DNA from: an uncultured Nitrosomonas sp.
Lineage (GTDB): Bacteria; Pseudomonadota; Gammaproteobacteria; Burkholderiales; Nitrosomonadaceae
Length of the DNA stretch: 64,000 nucleotides
Direction of reading: 5' to 3'
NCBI RefSeq assembly: GCF_902826915.1
Contig: NZ_CADEGP010000005.1
Span: 1 to 64,000, forward strand
Made by a program: the position numbers and the translations under genes. This document shows, piece after piece, positions 61,566 to 64,000 of this stretch. How positions within the stretch are numbered: position 1 is the first letter of the stretch; each line of letters opens with the position of its first letter. The notes beneath the pieces were generated by a model. It was not told the DNA's origin, made no database searches, and saw only the letters and a list, made by a program, of their open reading frames with translations.

Positions 61566-61615
61566 ATCTAGCGGCCGCTTAACTACACTACATGGACTCC
61601 ATTATTGACAGAACA
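61566..61615 (-). repeat. End fragment shared with the IS remnant at 19.6 kb
   Basis: AATCTAGCGGCCGCTTAACTACACTACATGGACTCCATTATTGACAG-type sequence here (under 50 bases) matches, in reverse, the tail of the orfB remnant at 19610-19660. Words shared are CATGxACTCCATTATTGACA and TTAACTACA. It is a scar of the same IS3 type, next to the deleted IS. The spacer 61616-61868 shows no other feature. Confidence 0.6.
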
Positions 61616-61868
61616 TATTAGTACCCGGCAGTCGGTCGCTGATATTGTCAATGCAGCTCTGCTACAACCGTCGGCATATCCAAAAGAAATCGCCTAACTC
61701 AGTTTATTTCAGCACCCATGTCCGAAATCCGCAAGCGGAGCTAGGCCGTTTGCAAAGCATCTAACGGTATGTCAATCGGCAAGAAGCCTTGCTACATTGG
61801 AATAATTATCACACCGATCCAGTATTTTGCTATATTCCCGACTTTGTTTTCTCTTTGCGGTTATCTCA

Positions 61869-62471
61869 TTGGAACATTCATCTGCATCAGAAAAAATAAG
61901 TGAAAAGAAGGATCAAATCCTGCAAGCGCTGGCGGGGATGTTGGAACATCCGCAGAGACTCAAGATAACGACTGCAGCATTGGCCAATAAACTGGGAATC
62001 TCTCAATCATCCGTATATCGCTGTTTTCCTAATAAATCGCAAATGTTCGAAGCGTTGATAGAATTTATCGAAAAGACACTGTTTGTGCTGATTAATAAGA
62101 TTTTGCAAGAAGATCATTCTGCTATCCAAAAGATTGAAAACTTATTGCTGTTATTGTTAGGATTCTCACGTAAGAATCCGGGTATGACGCGGATTTTGGT
62201 GAACGACGTCTTGATCAATGAAAACGAGCATTTGCAATTGCGCGTTAATCAGTTGCACGACAGATTGGAAGCCACTTTAAAGCAGGCGCTACGGTTTGCT
62301 GCTTCTGAGGGACAGATAAATAAGAATATGAATGTTACGGCACGAGCTAATTTATTATTGTGCTTTGTGATTGGTCGCTGGTGTCAGTTTGTCAAAAGTG
62401 AATTTGAGCGTGATCCCCTGGCAGACTGGGAGGTTCAGCGATTGACTCTGTTGCCGTCAGAAATTCTTTGA
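61869..62471 (+). CDS. slmA: TetR-family nucleoid occlusion factor SlmA
   Basis: The 200-residue protein has an N-terminal HTH (TTAALANKLGISQSSVYRCF) with the PNKSQMFEALIEFIE helix typical of SlmA. The dimer domain contains GMTRILVNDVLINENEHLQLR, a family marker. SlmA binds DNA and FtsZ to stop division over the nucleoid. No ATG fits. A TTG at 61869 gives the usual length near 198 residues, while another TTG at 61827 adds 14 hydrophobic residues. The start is therefore uncertain. Confidence 0.85.
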   Translation: MEHSSASEKISEKKDQILQALAGMLEHPQRLKITTAALANKLGISQSSVYRCFPNKSQMFEALIEFIEKTLFVLINKILQEDHSAIQKIENLLLLLLGFSRKNPGMTRILVNDVLINENEHLQLRVNQLHDRLEATLKQALRFAASEGQINKNMNVTARANLLLCFVIGRWCQFVKSEFERDPLADWEVQRLTLLPSEIL

Positions 62472-62482
62472 ATCGAGAAAAT

Positions 62483-63259
62483 TCATTGCCTGATTGGGTT
62501 TTCTGTTAAAACTGGTACGCGACATACCGGGCACGCCGGATCTTTAAGTAGATGGATGTAATGCCAATTCATCGTGAGGCCGTCGAGTAATAGTAAGCGT
62601 CCACTGAGACTTGCTCCAATATTCAACAGGATTTTTAATGCTTCTGCAGCTTGCATTGAGCCGATTATACCTACGATAGGTGAGAAAACGCCCATGATAG
62701 CGCAGGGCATATCTTCTCCACTTCCGATGTTTGGGTATAGGCAGTGATAGCAAGGGCTGTCGTCATGACGCAGATCGAACACGCTGATCTGACCGTTAAA
62801 ATGCACTGCGGCTCCAGAGATGAGGGGTTTTTTATTGGCGATACAGGCCTGATTAATATCATATCGCGTATTGAAATTGTCACTGGCATCAATCACGACA
62901 TCAACTTCTGTTGTGAGCTGTAGTAATTTCTCTGGCCCTACTTGCTCATGAATTGTAATGACATTGATTTCCGGGTTGATTCTGGCCAGTGATTGCTTGG
63001 CTGAGAGAACTTTTGCAAGGCCGATTGATTGGCTGTCATGCATAATTTGTCGCTGCAAGTTAGTCAGATCAACTTGATCGCCGTCACAAATGGTCAGATT
63101 ACCTACTCCGCTGGCGGCAAGATAAAGCGCGACAGGAGAACCTAAGCCACCTGCCCCAACAATTAATGCGCGTGAGTGATTAAGCTTTTCCTGCCCCGCA
63201 ATGTCAATTTGCGGAAGCAGGATATGGCGGCTGTATCGAAGGAGTTGATGGTCATTCAC
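62483..63259 (-). CDS. moeB: MoeB/ThiF-type sulfur-carrier adenylyltransferase
   Basis: The 258-residue protein has the ATP site GAGGLGSPVALYLAASGVG and DGDQVDLTNLQRQ, with Asp and Arg residues for adenylation. Two CxxC pairs (CYHC and CPVC) bind zinc. The catalytic cysteine expected in ThiF is not obvious, and the length is that of MoeB without a rhodanese domain. It would activate the C-terminus of MoaD or ThiS. It follows the protease gene on the same strand with a 20-base gap. Confidence 0.92.
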   Translation of the reverse strand: MNDHQLLRYSRHILLPQIDIAGQEKLNHSRALIVGAGGLGSPVALYLAASGVGNLTICDGDQVDLTNLQRQIMHDSQSIGLAKVLSAKQSLARINPEINVITIHEQVGPEKLLQLTTEVDVVIDASDNFNTRYDINQACIANKKPLISGAAVHFNGQISVFDLRHDDSPCYHCLYPNIGSGEDMPCAIMGVFSPIVGIIGSMQAAEALKILLNIGASLSGRLLLLDGLTMNWHYIHLLKDPACPVCRVPVLTENPIRQ

Positions 63260-63279
63260 AAGCCTTTATCAACTCTTAA

Positions 63280-64000
63280 TCAGCTCTCACTTTCATCGTT
63301 CTTTTTTGGAGAAGGTAAGGTGATACCTTTAAAGTAATTCATGGCTTGCTTTAACAGTTGGTCTTCTTCCGAGCCGAATTCGATAGGAGTATTATCTTTT
63401 TCATCTTTGTTCTTTTTATCTTTCTTGCCACCGGCAGGTTTTGATTCTGTTTTCTTTGTTTCAGAAGTTGCTTTCTTTTCGGTTTTCTTGCCATTGGACA
63501 AATGGCGATTCAAATCTGATTCACGCAGGCGTTGATCATCACCGTTGTCAGCTTCATCCAGAATGTCAGGCGTAATACCCTGTGCTTGTATAGATTGGCC
63601 ATTGGGCGTGTAGTAACGCGCGGTTGTTAGTTTAATCGCGGTATTGTTTCCTAACGGCAGTATTGTTTGTACCGATCCTTTGCCAAATGTTTGTGATCCC
63701 ATAACGACAGAGCGTTTATGATCCTGTAAGGCACCTGCAACAATTTCAGATGCTGAAGCGGAGCCGCCATTGACCAGCGTAATCATGGGTACAGTTTTTA
63801 CTTCGGAAGGTAAGCCCCTTAAATAATCCTTATCAGGTCCGCGCAAATAAAATTCCGGGTTGGCATGTAATTTCATTTTTGCGTCAGGACTACGGCCTTC
63901 TGTGTAAACAACCAGCGCATTTTCCGGTAGAAAGGCCGCTGAGACTGCAACCGCTCCATTGAGTAATCCACCTGGATCGTTGCGCAAATCCAATATTAAA
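63280..64000 (-). CDS. C-terminal processing protease (CtpA, S41), 3' part
   Basis: The window edge cuts the gene. 240 residues of the C-terminal part are visible, starting in LILDLRNDPGGLL. The catalytic serine is in VNGGSASASEIVAGALQD and the lysine in QTFGKGSVQTILP, as in S41 tail-specific proteases. The PDZ domain and export signal must lie beyond 64000. The last 80 residues include a lysine-rich, low-complexity stretch (KKTEKKATSETKKTESK, then KKDKKNKDEKDN) before a short helical tail. The enzyme trims envelope proteins in the periplasm. Confidence 0.92.
   Translation of the reverse strand, partial: LILDLRNDPGGLLNGAVAVSAAFLPENALVVYTEGRSPDAKMKLHANPEFYLRGPDKDYLRGLPSEVKTVPMITLVNGGSASASEIVAGALQDHKRSVVMGSQTFGKGSVQTILPLGNNTAIKLTTARYYTPNGQSIQAQGITPDILDEADNGDDQRLRESDLNRHLSNGKKTEKKATSETKKTESKPAGGKKDKKNKDEKDNTPIEFGSEEDQLLKQAMNYFKGITLPSPKKNDESES

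Noticed and set aside
1-64000. CRISPR array, tRNA or rRNA genes
   Set aside because: I saw no regularly spaced repeats, no cloverleaf with a TTC-type arm and no rRNA signature. A tRNA scan would be decisive for the middle item.

Overview
The window reads as the chromosome of a betaproteobacterium, most probably a Nitrosomonas-like member of the Nitrosomonadaceae. This rests on the overall look of the proteins: an mla operon running into a YadG/YadH-type ABC pair and BolA, many c-type cytochromes, a PEP-CTERM protein, and a glycogen cluster with two GH57 enzymes. No gene of ammonia oxidation is in view, so the genus is an inference. Non-coding spacers are AT-rich, and there is no rRNA, tRNA or CRISPR array that I can see.

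Layout. 0-1.3 kb: tail of a gene, a terminator and a frameshifted winged-helix/HEPN-like gene. 1.3-8 kb: a minus-strand housekeeping block (GST, DjlA, BolA/IbaG, ABC-2 exporter, MlaB-C-D-E-F lipid transport). 8-13 kb: an insertion-sequence graveyard with a composite-like unit (a 3-hydroxyacyl-CoA dehydrogenase-like gene between two near-identical inverted halves of one dead IS3 element) and an IS1595-family element sitting between two oppositely oriented, diverged IS3 fragments. 13-19.5 kb: a secreted nuclease, an unusual two-gene membrane/cell-wall pair, an M18 aminopeptidase and two multihaem cytochromes. 20-21.8 kb: iron genes (DUF2325, bacterioferritin, HemP-like gene with a Fur box). 22-23 kb: a tandem J-like/zinc-ribbon/PilZ protein. 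23.2-28.1 kb: a sulfide-detoxification module (persulfide dioxygenase, two YeeE/YedE halves, BigR-type repressor, a phosphatase-like domain fused to sulfide:quinone oxidoreductase, TauE/SafE exporter). 28.2-30.8 kb: minus-strand genes including two restriction-type nucleases, separated by an attC-like site as in integron gene cassettes. 31-38.7 kb: a periplasmic phosphatase-like protein, a P2-type Ca2+ ATPase facing a Na+/Ca2+ exchanger, small genes and a dihaem cytochrome lipoprotein. 38.8-49.5 kb: the glycogen cluster glgA-pgi-GH57-GH57-glgC divergent from glgB. 49.5-51.2 kb: repeat-rich, with an SMR exporter, a PEP-CTERM protein and a MITE with a clean 8-bp target duplication. 51.3-57 kb: a hydroxyacid dehydrogenase, an HD-GYP protein, an orphan Imm32 gene, the glutathione-dependent formaldehyde pathway and a low-molecular-weight phosphatase. 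57.4-60.7 kb: a pseudokinase and a galactose-oxidase-like copper enzyme. 60.8-64 kb: a deleted IS3 copy, SlmA, MoeB/ThiF, and the C-terminal part of a CtpA-type protease cut by the window edge.

How the genes fit together. The Mla proteins keep outer-membrane lipid asymmetry, although mlaA is not in its usual place. The sulfide genes form one regulatory unit: SQR makes persulfide, the dioxygenase turns it into sulfite, TauE/SafE may export it, and the Cys-pair repressor senses the persulfide. Glycogen genes cover synthesis (GlgC, GlgA, GlgB), remodelling (two GH57 enzymes) and the link to hexose phosphate (Pgi). Mobile DNA is plentiful but mostly dead. Only the IS1595 transposase looks intact, and the MITE at 51 kb carries closely related ends, so it may have been moved by such a transposase.
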